This document shows positions 1-8,904 of a DNA stretch of 42,868 nucleotides, piece after piece (positions within the stretch are counted from its first letter, which is position 1; the number at the start of each line of letters is the position of its first letter). The position numbers were made by a program, and so were the translations under genes. The notes below the pieces were generated by a model that worked only from the letters and a program-made list of their open reading frames with translations, was not told the origin of the DNA and did not search any database. Location: positions 1-42,868 of the forward strand of contig JAGVMA010000033.1 in assembly GCA_020054095.1 (NCBI GenBank), written 5' to 3'. Source of the stretch: Bacteroidia bacterium. Its GTDB lineage: Bacteria > Bacteroidota > Bacteroidia > JADZBD01.

Positions 1-967
<967 letters not shown>

Positions 968-1048
968 ACTTTTTTGTTGAGTTCGTAAATATTGTTTTGA
1001 TTGAATGTAGTATCTTTTTTTTCTTTATGTCAAATTTTATTTAATGCC

Positions 1049-1160
1049 TTATGGTGACTATTGCAAGGGTGTCCACCTCTTCCCATTCCGAACAGAGTAG
1101 TTAAGCCCCTTAGCGCAGATGGTACTTGGGTAACACCAGGGAGAGTATGTCGTTGCCGTT
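1049..1160 (+). rRNA. rrf: 5S ribosomal RNA
   Basis: The segment has the typical Bacteroidota 5S core, including TCCCATTCCGAACAGAGTAG and the CGCAGATGGTACTTGGG loop E region. The closing helix I is visible as GGTGAC near 1053 pairing with GTTGCC near 1153. It follows the 23S gene by about 80 AT-rich bases and is followed directly by a terminator, so it closes the rRNA operon. The ends are accurate to a few bases. Confidence 0.95.
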
Positions 1161-1166
1161 TTTATG

Positions 1167-1200
1167 AAAGCCCTGCATTTATGTGGGGCTTTTATTTTTT
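1167..1200 (+). terminator. Intrinsic terminator of the rRNA operon
   Basis: AAAGCCC (1167-1173) pairs with GGGCTTT (1186-1192) across a 12-nt loop. A T-rich run follows to 1201. The position immediately after 5S fits the end of the rRNA transcript. Confidence 0.85.
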
Positions 1201-1216
1201 TGGACAGTTGGTTAAT

Positions 1217-2530
1217 TTAATCAGGAAAATTTTCTGTGATAAGGATATCGGAGTCGTTAGCTTGATACTTGTATAAGTGTTTTACTGATCCAAATCCAAT
1301 TGCATCAACCATCGCTTCTTTTTCATGTAACTCTGCAGCTTTTTTTACTTTTGTGTTTCCGTACTTATCTCGTAGTTTTTCTACCGTTTTTCGGAGTTTT
1401 CGTTTTTGAAGATTATTGTCGAACATATTGAACTGATTTTCTTCATCGGAAACAAAATCAAAAACATTAACAGATAGCATATTTACCTGTGAGTTGATTA
1501 CGGTTGTATTAGGATTTTGATCTTCGTACAGCTTTATATTTTTGTTTATTAACTTCATTATTTCGGCTCCTTCTTGTATTGGTTGTGAGGACTTAATAAT
1601 GTCGTGATAGTGTTCCCCTGTTTCGTATCGGACGGTTAGAGTTACTTCTTTTAGATAGAGTCCTTGTTTTGTTAGTCTTTTTTCAAGTGTTAGGCAAAGT
1701 GATGCCAAAAGGTTTTTGATATTTTGTAACGACTTGCGTTGCGCTTTTGATATTTGCCGCATGGCTTGCATGCTTTTATATTGGCTGGAGTAATTTTCGG
1801 TTTCGATAAAATTTAATCGTTGATTCCATTGAATACCAACAATGCTTTTAAATGCTTTTTTTAGTTTTTCATGATTAGTGTGGCGCAGCTGGACAACTGA
1901 TGTTATGCCGGCATCGTTAAGTTTTAATGCTGTTGGCTTTGCTATACCTGGTAAATCGGTCAGCTTTATGTTTTTTAAAACGTCATCTATATTTTCGGGT
2001 GAAATGAGTGTAAGGCCATCGGGCTTTTTTATATCGGAAGCTAATTTTGCAAGAAATGTATTAGGAGCTATACCAATGGAACATTTTAAGTAATCGCCAA
2101 CTTGTGATTTTATATCTTCTTTAATTTGCTGCGCAACTTTTATTAAATCTTTATGAATGTATTTTAAATGTGTGAATTTGATAACGGCCTCGTCAATACT
2201 TTTTGCGTAAACTACATCAGAATACTTGTGAAAAACATCCATCAGCTCTACATGTATTTCGCGATATCTGCTTGGGTGTGTTTCAAGGGGAATTAGTTCG
2301 GGGCAAATTTTTATAGCATCACTTAAGCGCATTCCGGTTTTTACTCCTTTTCTTTTTGCTTCGATAGAAGGCGCTATAATGGAGCCATACTTGCCGGGGT
2401 AAACACAAACTGCAATGGGTTTGTTTCTGAGATAATAATTTACTTGTTGTTCGCAGGAAGCAAAAAAAGAATTCATGTCGACAAACATGATATTGGGAAT
2501 GAGATTCGGTTTTATTTGAGGTGTAGACAA
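1217..2530 (-). CDS. Y-family DNA polymerase (UmuC/DinB-like translesion polymerase)
   Basis: A 437-residue protein of the Y-family of translesion DNA polymerases, which copy damaged templates with low fidelity. The palm motif FVDMNSFFAS (Asp18) and the catalytic SIDEA motif (Asp113, Glu114) are present, so the metal-binding carboxylates look intact. A helix-hairpin-helix-like stretch (LTDLPGIAKPTALKLNDAGI) lies in the middle. The C-terminal half should contain the little-finger domain, and a Lys/Arg-rich tail follows. The listed start is TTG at 2530. An ATG at residue 15 (base 2488) is the alternative, but it would leave only three residues before the first catalytic Asp, which is shorter than usual. 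No umuD-like protease or imuA gene is adjacent, so I do not assign a specific symbol. It is convergent with the rRNA operon. Confidence 0.88.
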   Translation of the reverse strand: MSTPQIKPNLIPNIMFVDMNSFFASCEQQVNYYLRNKPIAVCVYPGKYGSIIAPSIEAKRKGVKTGMRLSDAIKICPELIPLETHPSRYREIHVELMDVFHKYSDVVYAKSIDEAVIKFTHLKYIHKDLIKVAQQIKEDIKSQVGDYLKCSIGIAPNTFLAKLASDIKKPDGLTLISPENIDDVLKNIKLTDLPGIAKPTALKLNDAGITSVVQLRHTNHEKLKKAFKSIVGIQWNQRLNFIETENYSSQYKSMQAMRQISKAQRKSLQNIKNLLASLCLTLEKRLTKQGLYLKEVTLTVRYETGEHYHDIIKSSQPIQEGAEIMKLINKNIKLYEDQNPNTTVINSQVNMLSVNVFDFVSDEENQFNMFDNNLQKRKLRKTVEKLRDKYGNTKVKKAAELHEKEAMVDAIGFGSVKHLYKYQANDSDILITENFPD

Positions 2531-2569
2531 GTATTGAAATATTAGTGCAATAAATTTAATGGTAATTTA

Positions 2570-2601
2570 TTGCTGCTGCAATAGTGTGTTGAATAATTTT
2601 T
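2570..2601 (+). promoter_or_regulatory. Weak candidate Bacteroidota-type promoter for cmk
   Basis: TTG at 2570-2572, a 21-nt spacer, then TAATTTTT at 2594-2601, which matches five of the six fixed bases of the Bacteroidota -7 box TAnnTTTG. The kinase ATG follows 18 bases later. In such AT-rich DNA a match of this quality can arise by chance. Confidence 0.3.
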
Positions 2602-2619
2602 ACTTTTAAGCAAGATTAT

Positions 2620-3312
2620 ATGCAGCGAATTACAATAGCAATTGATGGTTATTCATCGTGTGGAAAAAGCACGATAGCAAAGGCATTGGCAACTAAGCTT
2701 GGTTACAGTTATGTTGATTCAGGGGCAATGTATAGGGCGGTTACACTGTATTGTCTAAGAAAAGGAATAATAAAAGATGCTCACTTTATAAGGGAAGAAG
2801 TGGTTAAGGCGCTTGATCACATTCATTTAAGTTTTGAATATAATTCGCACACAAAAGCATCGGATACATTTTTAAATGGCGAAAATGTGGAGAAGGAAAT
2901 TAGGCAAATGGAGGTTTCAAATAACGTAAGCCACATAAGCGTAATAAAAGAGGTGCGCGAAACGATGGCTAAGCTTCAACGCGAAATGGGCAAAAACAGA
3001 GGTGTGGTAATGGATGGGAGAGATATAGGAACAAATATTTTTCCGGATGCTGAGCTAAAAATTTTTATGACTGCCGATACTGTCATAAGAACCCAACGAA
3101 GAGTGGATGAATTAACATCTAAAGGCGTGCATGTTAGTTTCGATGAAGTAAAAAAAAATTTGCTCGGTCGAGATTATGAAGATTCGCACCGAAAAGAAAA
3201 CCCACTGAGGCAGGCAAAAGATGCCGTGGTGCTTGATAATACTGATTTGTCGCGCGAAGAACAGCTTGAGTTTGTTCTACGTTTAGTAGAAGATTTAAAG
3301 ATTTCTAATTAA
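2620..3312 (+). CDS. cmk: Cytidylate kinase
   Basis: A 230-residue CMP/dCMP kinase, which transfers phosphate from ATP to CMP in pyrimidine nucleotide recycling. The P-loop GYSSCGKST is at residues 10-18, the family motif DSGAMYRAV follows at about 33-41, and GRDIGT lies in the nucleotide-binding core at about 138-143. The length and the whole-protein match are typical of bacterial Cmk. It is a stand-alone gene here: a divergent polymerase gene lies upstream, and a short convergent gene on the other strand starts six bases after its stop. Confidence 0.96.
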   Translation: MQRITIAIDGYSSCGKSTIAKALATKLGYSYVDSGAMYRAVTLYCLRKGIIKDAHFIREEVVKALDHIHLSFEYNSHTKASDTFLNGENVEKEIRQMEVSNNVSHISVIKEVRETMAKLQREMGKNRGVVMDGRDIGTNIFPDAELKIFMTADTVIRTQRRVDELTSKGVHVSFDEVKKNLLGRDYEDSHRKENPLRQAKDAVVLDNTDLSREEQLEFVLRLVEDLKISN

Positions 3313-3318
3313 AACCGA

Positions 3319-3474
3319 TTACCCTTTTGGGCATTTATCGCAGCGCTTTTTCTTTTTATAGCGCTTGCAACATTTCTTTTTTTTAGCACACGAAAACATG
3401 CAAATCGCATTTGGTTTATCGTTGCTCACACAGTTTCGGATTCCCATATTCATCTGAGAGCAATAGTAGCTCAT
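3319..3474 (-). CDS. Cys/Lys-rich 51-residue microprotein, function unknown
   Basis: This ORF is short enough to be missed by length-filtered calling. Translation from ATG at 3474 to TAA at 3319 gives 51 residues with eight cysteines (5, 15, 25, 29, 35, 36, 45, 48), twelve lysines and three arginines. The cysteines form CxxxC (25-29), a CC pair (35-36) and a closing CDKC followed by Pro-Lys-Gly, separated by lysine blocks. That arrangement suggests a small metal-binding or disulfide-rich basic protein, possibly one that binds nucleic acid; this is inference. No signal peptide is visible. It lies 33 bases downstream of cdaA on the same strand, so it may be the last gene of a folP-cdaA unit. 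It fills the gap before the cmk stop almost exactly, leaving six bases. Codon-level structure and the regular Cys pattern argue that it is real; I do not know a named family. Confidence 0.62.
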   Translation of the reverse strand: MSYYCSQMNMGIRNCVSNDKPNAICMFSCAKKKKCCKRYKKKKRCDKCPKG

Positions 3475-3489
3475 TAATATGAGAGGGTA

Positions 3490-3509
3490 AATACCTAATT
3501 GTAGGTATT
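3490..3509. repeat. Perfect 8-bp inverted repeat across the cdaA stop codon
   Basis: AATACCTA and TAGGTATT are perfect reverse complements separated by a 4-nt loop. The arm overlaps the cdaA stop codon and sits between cdaA and the microprotein gene. Neither strand has a convincing T-run after it, so it is a weak terminator candidate. It could equally be an RNA stability or processing hairpin. Confidence 0.5.
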
Positions 3510-4290
3510 ATTTTAAGGTAGTTTCCAAAACTTCGCGAAGCATTTCGAGCGAAACATTCATTTGTAGTTTGCCATCTTTAGCAAACGAGATTTCGCCAGT
3601 TTGCTCCGATACGGATATGGCAATACAATCCGTTCCTTCTGTAATACCGGCAGCTGCGCGGTGGCGCATGCCCAAATGAGAGGGGAAGTCGGTGTTTTCG
3701 GTAACAGGTAAAACGCACCTTGCGGCTTTTATTCGGTTATCGGTAATTATTATTGCCCCATCATGCAGCGGACTGTTTTTGTAAAAAATGCTTTCAATCA
3801 TTTTTGATGTGATTTTGGCATCAATTGCATCACCAGTATTGGCATAAAAATTCAAATCGGATTTAGTGGTGATAACAATAATAGCACCTGTTTTACTATC
3901 GGCCATATTTTTACAAGCTTTGGCGATTGCTGCCAAATCAAGCCCACTTGATTTACCCATATTCCAGTTAAATATTTTTTTATTCAGCACATTGGTATCA
4001 AAAAAACCCGATGTGCCCACATAAAGTAAAAACCTGCGAATTTCTTGCTGAAAAACGATGATAATTGCAATCACGCCAACACCTATAAACTTGCCAAGTA
4101 TTTCGCTTAGCAACTCCATTTTTAGCGCCTCCACAATTTTCCAAATTAAAAAAATGGAAATTATACCAAGTACAATGTTAATGGCAGCAGTTCCTTTTAC
4201 CAAACGATAGAGCTGATACAAAAGCACTGCAACTAACAAAATGTCAATTGCATCGAGCCAAGTAAATTGTATAAATAAAGTGTTAATCAT
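3508..4290 (-). CDS. cdaA: Diadenylate cyclase CdaA (c-di-AMP synthase)
   Basis: A 260-residue membrane protein that condenses two ATP into the second messenger c-di-AMP. Three N-terminal hydrophobic segments span roughly residues 5-85. The DAC domain follows with the catalytic DGA motif (177-179) and the ATP-binding RHR motif (209-211, within GMRHRAAAG). The ATG at 4290 was chosen over a TTG at 4314 because the membrane segment follows it at the usual distance. With this start the gene overlaps the end of folP by eight bases, indicating translational coupling. No cdaR or glmM, the usual partners in Firmicutes, is next to it. The folP-cdaA pairing is, from memory, common in Bacteroidota. Confidence 0.94.
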   Translation of the reverse strand: MINTLFIQFTWLDAIDILLVAVLLYQLYRLVKGTAAINIVLGIISIFLIWKIVEALKMELLSEILGKFIGVGVIAIIIVFQQEIRRFLLYVGTSGFFDTNVLNKKIFNWNMGKSSGLDLAAIAKACKNMADSKTGAIIVITTKSDLNFYANTGDAIDAKITSKMIESIFYKNSPLHDGAIIITDNRIKAARCVLPVTENTDFPSHLGMRHRAAAGITEGTDCIAISVSEQTGEISFAKDGKLQMNVSLEMLREVLETTLK

Positions 4291-5116
4291 TTGACTGATT
4301 GGCAAAACTAACAATTTTAATTGCCTCTGAGGCTTCTTTTACATCGTGCACTCGCAAAATATTGGCTCCGTTTTTCAAGGCAATTATATGTGCTGCCGTG
4401 GTGCCGTTCAGTGCATTTTCCGGAGTAGTGTTAAGCACTTTGTAAATCATTGATTTGCGCGATAAGCCAACAAGCAACGGGAAATTCAGTTCCTTAAATT
4501 TTTCTAAATTATTAAGCAACTCATAATTGTGTTTAAGCGTTTTACCAAATCCAAAACCTACATCAATAATTAGTTGATTAACACCTTTGCTTTTTGCAAT
4601 TGAAGTACGCTGCTGCAGGTGACTGTAAACTTCTGTTGTTACATTTTTGTACTGCGGGTTTTCCTGCATATTTGTTGGTTCGCCTTTAAGATGCATAATT
4701 ACAATGGGTATATTGTTTTTTGCCGCTGTGGTAAATATATTTTCATCAGCTATGCCGCCAAAAACATCGTTAATCATATTAGCGCCTGCATTTACTGCTT
4801 GCTGTGCCACATTGCTTCTAAAGGTATCAACCGAAATAATTACATCTTGGAAATTATTTCTAACCGCAGTTATTATGGGAATGAGGCGTTCGATTTCTTC
4901 TTTTTCTGAAACAAATGCCGCACAGGGTCGGGTAGAGTAGCCGCCAATGTCAATTATTGATGCACCATCGGCTATCATTTTTTCGACATGCGCCAGTATT
5001 TTTTCTTCCGAATTATGCTTGTTGCCGTCAAAAAAAGAATCGGGTGTTACATTTAGTATTCCCATTATTTTTGGCGAAGATAAATGGAGAGTTTTATGTT
5101 TAAAATTTAACTTCAT
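4283..5116 (-). CDS. folP: Dihydropteroate synthase
   Basis: A 277-residue TIM-barrel enzyme of folate synthesis that joins p-aminobenzoate to dihydropterin pyrophosphate, the target of sulfonamides. The pterin/diphosphate motif GILNVTPDSFFDG is at 19-31, DIGGYSTRP at 56-64 and GLSRKS at 217-222, and the closing RVHDV segment is at 255-259. DVGFGFGK (185-192) replaces the more common DPGFGFGK, a mild variation. It begins a leftward unit with cdaA and is divergent from the DUF1599 gene, with only 33 bases between the two starts. A candidate -7 box for folP, TACATTTT, lies about a dozen bases before its ATG. Confidence 0.96.
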   Translation of the reverse strand: MKLNFKHKTLHLSSPKIMGILNVTPDSFFDGNKHNSEEKILAHVEKMIADGASIIDIGGYSTRPCAAFVSEKEEIERLIPIITAVRNNFQDVIISVDTFRSNVAQQAVNAGANMINDVFGGIADENIFTTAAKNNIPIVIMHLKGEPTNMQENPQYKNVTTEVYSHLQQRTSIAKSKGVNQLIIDVGFGFGKTLKHNYELLNNLEKFKELNFPLLVGLSRKSMIYKVLNTTPENALNGTTAAHIIALKNGANILRVHDVKEASEAIKIVSFANQSND

Positions 5117-5149
5117 TATACGTTTAAAAAATGTAAATTCGCTTCCTTT

Positions 5150-5701
5150 ATGATTATGACAAAAACTACTGTTCAGTACGATTCGGCAGTTAAGATTTGC
5201 AAAGAAATCTTCATGAAAAAAATGAAAGATTACGGCACTGCTTGGCGCGTGTTGCGAACAAGTTCAATAACCGATCAGATTTTTATAAAAGCCCAGCGTA
5301 TCCGAAACATTGAGGATAAAGGTACTCAAAAAGTGGATGAGGATATTCGTTCGGAATACATCGGAATAATTAATTACTCAATTATAGGTTTATTACAGCT
5401 TGGCTTGACAAATGATGAACGCATGGAATTACCCGAACCGGAAGTGAACACATTATTTGATAAACATATCAAGGGTGCAAAATCGCTGATGGAAAATAAA
5501 AATCACGATTATGGCGAAGCTTGGCGCGATATGCGTGTGAGCTCGCTCACAGATTTAATTTTAATGAAAATACTTCGCATCAAACAAATTGAGGATAATA
5601 AAGGAAACACCATAATTTCTGAAGGAATTGATGCCAATTTTAACGACATGATTAATTACGCCATTTTTGCGCTCATACGTTTAGAAGAAGAAATAAGCTG
5701 A
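5150..5701 (+). CDS. DUF1599 protein with two tandem domains
   Basis: A 183-residue soluble protein built of two copies of the same roughly 75-residue unit (about 8-85 and 102-179). Both copies carry KxxDYGxAWR (DYG at 27-29 and 120-122), SSxTD (38-42 and 131-135) and an RIxxIED helix. The Asp/Glu-containing helices recall all-alpha nucleotide-binding folds, but the biochemical role is unknown. I recall the family being linked by others to nucleotide modification; that is not shown here. It is the first gene of a rightward unit and overlaps the next start by one base (TGATG). This gene next to a DoxX-like gene, tpiA and prmA is a recurring Bacteroidota neighbourhood. Confidence 0.8.
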   Translation: MIMTKTTVQYDSAVKICKEIFMKKMKDYGTAWRVLRTSSITDQIFIKAQRIRNIEDKGTQKVDEDIRSEYIGIINYSIIGLLQLGLTNDERMELPEPEVNTLFDKHIKGAKSLMENKNHDYGEAWRDMRVSSLTDLILMKILRIKQIEDNKGNTIISEGIDANFNDMINYAIFALIRLEEEIS

Positions 5702-6825
5702 TGAATTTAGTTACACAAATAAGCCGAATTTTTGTAGGCGCTCTATTTATTTTTTCCGGCTTTATAAAAGCTAACGATCCACTTGGTTTTGCTTATAAGC
5801 TGGAAGAGTATTTTACGGTATTTGGCATGGATTGGTTAAAGTTCTCCGCATTATTCCTTTCCATCTTCATTTGTATATTCGAAATTGTAATTGGTTTTAT
5901 GTTACTTATTGGTAGTAAAATAAAATTCACGCTTTGGATGCTGATGCTTATGATTGTGTTTTTCACTTTCCTCACATTTTATTCGGCCTACTATAACAAG
6001 GTTACTGATTGCGGCTGCTTTGGGGATTTTTTAAAACTCACACCATGGCAATCTTTTTACAAAGATTTAATTTTACTTTTCTTCACCATCGTTTTATTCA
6101 TCGGCAAAAAATATTTGTCGCCATTGCTTACGGGCAGCGTTGAGCGCATTTCGGTTGGCGTTTTTGCAGTTATTGCTACTTCATTTCCGCTTTATACGGT
6201 AAACTATTTACCTGTTTTTGATTTTCGCCCTTACAAAATTGGCACTAATTTAATTGATGCGATGAAAACACCCGAAGGTGGCGAAGGTAAATTTGAAACC
6301 CAACTTTTTTATAAAAACTTAAAATCGAATGAAGTAAAAGAATTTACCACCAAAGATTATCCTTGGCAAGATACGCTCAACTGGAAATACGAAAAATCAG
6401 AAACCATTACTTTGGTAGCACCCACACTTGCTCCCGTTCACGATTTTGCGCTTATAAATGCCGATGGTGCCGATTACACAGAGGATATTTTATCGCAACC
6501 GGGAATAAAGTTTTTGTTGGTTTGTTCGTTTCTTGATAAAACAAATACTTCGGTATTTGGGCAGATAAATGATTTCGCACAATTGTGTAAAAAAGAAAAT
6601 ATCACATTTGTTGCCCTCACATCTTCATCCGACAGGATAGAGTCATTTAAAAAAGAAGTGAATGCCGATTTCGATTTTTATGTTACCGATGGCACACAGC
6701 TAAAAACAATAATTCGTTCTAACCCTGGCTTAATAATGCTCGATGGGCCTGTGGTAAAAGCAATGTGGCCGGCAAAAAGTTTGCCCGCCTTTAATGATGT
6801 AAAAGAAAAATATTTTAAGAAATAG
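5701..6825 (+). CDS. DoxX-like membrane protein with C-terminal thioredoxin-like region (BT_3928 type)
   Basis: A 374-residue protein. The N-terminal half has four to five membrane segments (about 5-25, 45-70, 75-100, 118-138 and 150-170) and the DoxX/MauE-like opening RIFVGALFIFSGFIKANDP. A DCGCFGD motif at about 101-107 lies after the third segment, a cysteine pattern seen in MauE/DoxX-type proteins linked to thiol chemistry. The last 110 residues look thioredoxin-like (FLLVCSF, then ITFVALTSSSD and GLIMLDG) but have a single Cys rather than CxxC, so classical redox activity there is doubtful. Its exact role is unknown. It is tightly coupled to DUF1599 by a one-base overlap, with the permease starting three bases after its stop. 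Confidence 0.75.
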   Translation: MNLVTQISRIFVGALFIFSGFIKANDPLGFAYKLEEYFTVFGMDWLKFSALFLSIFICIFEIVIGFMLLIGSKIKFTLWMLMLMIVFFTFLTFYSAYYNKVTDCGCFGDFLKLTPWQSFYKDLILLFFTIVLFIGKKYLSPLLTGSVERISVGVFAVIATSFPLYTVNYLPVFDFRPYKIGTNLIDAMKTPEGGEGKFETQLFYKNLKSNEVKEFTTKDYPWQDTLNWKYEKSETITLVAPTLAPVHDFALINADGADYTEDILSQPGIKFLLVCSFLDKTNTSVFGQINDFAQLCKKENITFVALTSSSDRIESFKKEVNADFDFYVTDGTQLKTIIRSNPGLIMLDGPVVKAMWPAKSLPAFNDVKEKYFKK

Positions 6826-6828
6826 CAA

Positions 6829-8142
6829 GTGGTAAAATTTATTTTTAAAAGAATAGTTTACGGTATATTAGTGATGCTTGGTGTTACAACTGTAGTGTTT
6901 TTTTTATTTAATGTTTTACCTGGCGACCCCGCCCGAATGATGTTGGGACAGAACGCATCGCAAGAACAAATTGATGCCATCAATAAAGATTTAGGAAGAG
7001 ATAAGCCACTTAGTACACAGTTTATGATGTACATAAATGATTTGTCGCCAATATCTATTCATAATATTACCGATCCCGATCATTATTTATTTCTTAACCC
7101 TAAAAAATACAGCGGTGTAAAATTGTTTAATGTTTCATCCACAAAAGCAATTTGCTTAAAGTATCCTTACCTGCGCAGGTCATACATCACTAAGCGAAAA
7201 GTATCTGAAATAATAGTAGATAAATTACCATCCACATTTGTGTTGGCTGTAGCTTCCATTGTTTTAGCATCGTGCTTTGGTATATTTATAGGCATTATTT
7301 GTGCGCTGCGCAAAAATTCACTATTCGATAGAAGCGCTTTGGTTTTTGCCGTATTAGGCATGGCCGGCCCATCTTTCTTTGTCGGAATAATTATAGCTAT
7401 GATGTTCGGCTATTTTTGGGCAAAAGAATTTCCGTTTCCACTTTTGCTTATTGTAATTTATTTCGTGTTCACAGCTTATTCATTTATAACTGCTTATAGC
7501 AAGCGCGATGATACATTTGAACAAAATAAAATCAAAGATTTTATTTTGGGAGCACTTTGGAAGGCGCTACCTGCAAGTGTTATTGTTTGGTTTGTAATTT
7601 ATTTTCTCAATAAATTTTTCGCAATGCCATTCCCGCTAATTGATGCTTATATTAGTTTGCCCGGAACAAACCTTAACAACCAAGGCGGCTTATTTTATGT
7701 GGATGATTTTGGAAACGAGCGTTTGCAATTGAAAAATTTAATTCTTCCCGCCATCACTCTTGGTATTCGTCCGCTTGCAATTGTAATACAACTCACACGA
7801 AATTCTTTTTTAGATGTTTTGTCGCAAGATTATATTAGAACTGCACGAGCGAAAGGATTAAGTTATTACACCATTATAATAAAACATGCATTAAAAAATG
7901 CACTTAACCCTGTAATCACAGCTATATCGGGTTGGTTTGCCGGTTTAATGGCAGGTGCAGTTTTCGTTGAACAAATTTTCGATTGGAAAGGAATAGGTTC
8001 GGAAATTGTGGAAGCGTTATTTAAACAAGATTTGCCAGTGCTGATGGGATGCGTTTTGGTAGCAGGTGCAGTTTTTGTTATCATCAACATTATTGTTGAT
8101 TTGGTTTACGGAATTTTAGACCCACGAGTGAGGGTGCAATAA
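6829..8142 (+). CDS. DppB/OppB-type peptide ABC transporter permease
   Basis: A 437-residue inner-membrane permease of the dipeptide/oligopeptide/nickel ABC family. The N-terminus has the family signature (first membrane helix then NVLPGDPARMMLG), and the C-terminal BPD transport domain carries the EAA-like loop (DYIRTARAKGLSYYTIIIKHA) that docks the ATPase. It is about 100 residues longer than typical DppB because of an insert at roughly 70-125 and extra sequence near 200-290. The start is GTG at 6829, three bases after the DoxX stop. No DppC, ATPase or binding-protein gene is adjacent, so the other subunits must be encoded elsewhere. The substrate cannot be told from sequence. Confidence 0.88.
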   Translation: MVKFIFKRIVYGILVMLGVTTVVFFLFNVLPGDPARMMLGQNASQEQIDAINKDLGRDKPLSTQFMMYINDLSPISIHNITDPDHYLFLNPKKYSGVKLFNVSSTKAICLKYPYLRRSYITKRKVSEIIVDKLPSTFVLAVASIVLASCFGIFIGIICALRKNSLFDRSALVFAVLGMAGPSFFVGIIIAMMFGYFWAKEFPFPLLLIVIYFVFTAYSFITAYSKRDDTFEQNKIKDFILGALWKALPASVIVWFVIYFLNKFFAMPFPLIDAYISLPGTNLNNQGGLFYVDDFGNERLQLKNLILPAITLGIRPLAIVIQLTRNSFLDVLSQDYIRTARAKGLSYYTIIIKHALKNALNPVITAISGWFAGLMAGAVFVEQIFDWKGIGSEIVEALFKQDLPVLMGCVLVAGAVFVIINIIVDLVYGILDPRVRVQ

Positions 8143-8145
8143 TTT

Positions 8146-8904
8146 ATGCAGATGCGAAAAAAAATAATAGCCGGCAATTGGAAAATGAATTTGTCTTTAT
8201 CTGAAGGCGAAAAATTAGCTGATGTAATAATGGCTGAAATGCCGGCTACTACTGCCGAAGTAATTATCGCACCATCATTTATTCACCTCGCTAATGTATC
8301 TGCAAAGGTTAGAGGCACCTCAATAAAAATTGCAGCACAAAATTGTAGCCAACATAATGCAGGCGCTTATACAGGCGAAGTGTCGGCCGAAATGATAAAA
8401 TCATCGGGCGCATATTATGTGATTATTGGCCACAGTGAACGCAGAGTTTATTTTAAAGAATCGAATGAGTTGCTGCTTCAAAAAATAAATAAAGCAATTG
8501 AGTACAAGCTAAAAGTTATTTATTGCATTGGCGAAAATTTAGCGCAACGCGAAGCGGGTAATCATTTCGATATTGTGCACGAGCAGCTAAAGGCAGTGCT
8601 TTTTAATTTATCGGCTCAAGCAACTGTTGACACTATAATTGCATACGAGCCCGTGTGGGCAATAGGCACAGGCAAAACTGCAACACCTGAACAAGCACAA
8701 GAAATGCACGCCTATATTCGCGATACAATTAAAACGCACTACAATGCCGATGTGGCAAATGCTGTTCGGATTCTTTACGGAGGAAGTTGCAACGAACAAA
8801 ACGCTGCATCCATTTTAACATTGCCCGATGTAGATGGCGGTTTAATAGGTGGTGCATCACTTAAAGCAGAAAGTTTTATTTCAATAATTAAAGCTGCCAA
8901 TTAG
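8146..8904 (+). CDS. tpiA: Triosephosphate isomerase
   Basis: A 252-residue glycolytic enzyme interconverting dihydroxyacetone phosphate and glyceraldehyde 3-phosphate. The catalytic residues are all visible: Asn11 and Lys13 in AGNWKMN, His96 in IIGHSERR and Glu168 in AYEPVWAIGTG, with the phosphate-binding YGGS near the C-terminus. The start could be the ATG at 8146 or the one two codons later. It lies three bases after the permease and overlaps prmA by one base, so it is part of the same transcript as the flanking genes. Confidence 0.97.
   Translation: MQMRKKIIAGNWKMNLSLSEGEKLADVIMAEMPATTAEVIIAPSFIHLANVSAKVRGTSIKIAAQNCSQHNAGAYTGEVSAEMIKSSGAYYVIIGHSERRVYFKESNELLLQKINKAIEYKLKVIYCIGENLAQREAGNHFDIVHEQLKAVLFNLSAQATVDTIIAYEPVWAIGTGKTATPEQAQEMHAYIRDTIKTHYNADVANAVRILYGGSCNEQNAASILTLPDVDGGLIGGASLKAESFISIIKAAN

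Noticed and set aside
1061-1276. 71-codon ORF across 5S and its terminator
   Set aside because: It overlaps the 5S gene and the hairpin and ends inside the polymerase gene; no protein features.
1217-2530. Mutagenesis cassette (imuA-imuB-dnaE2 or umuDC) around the Y-family polymerase
   Set aside because: No partner gene is adjacent; it stands alone between the rRNA operon and cmk.
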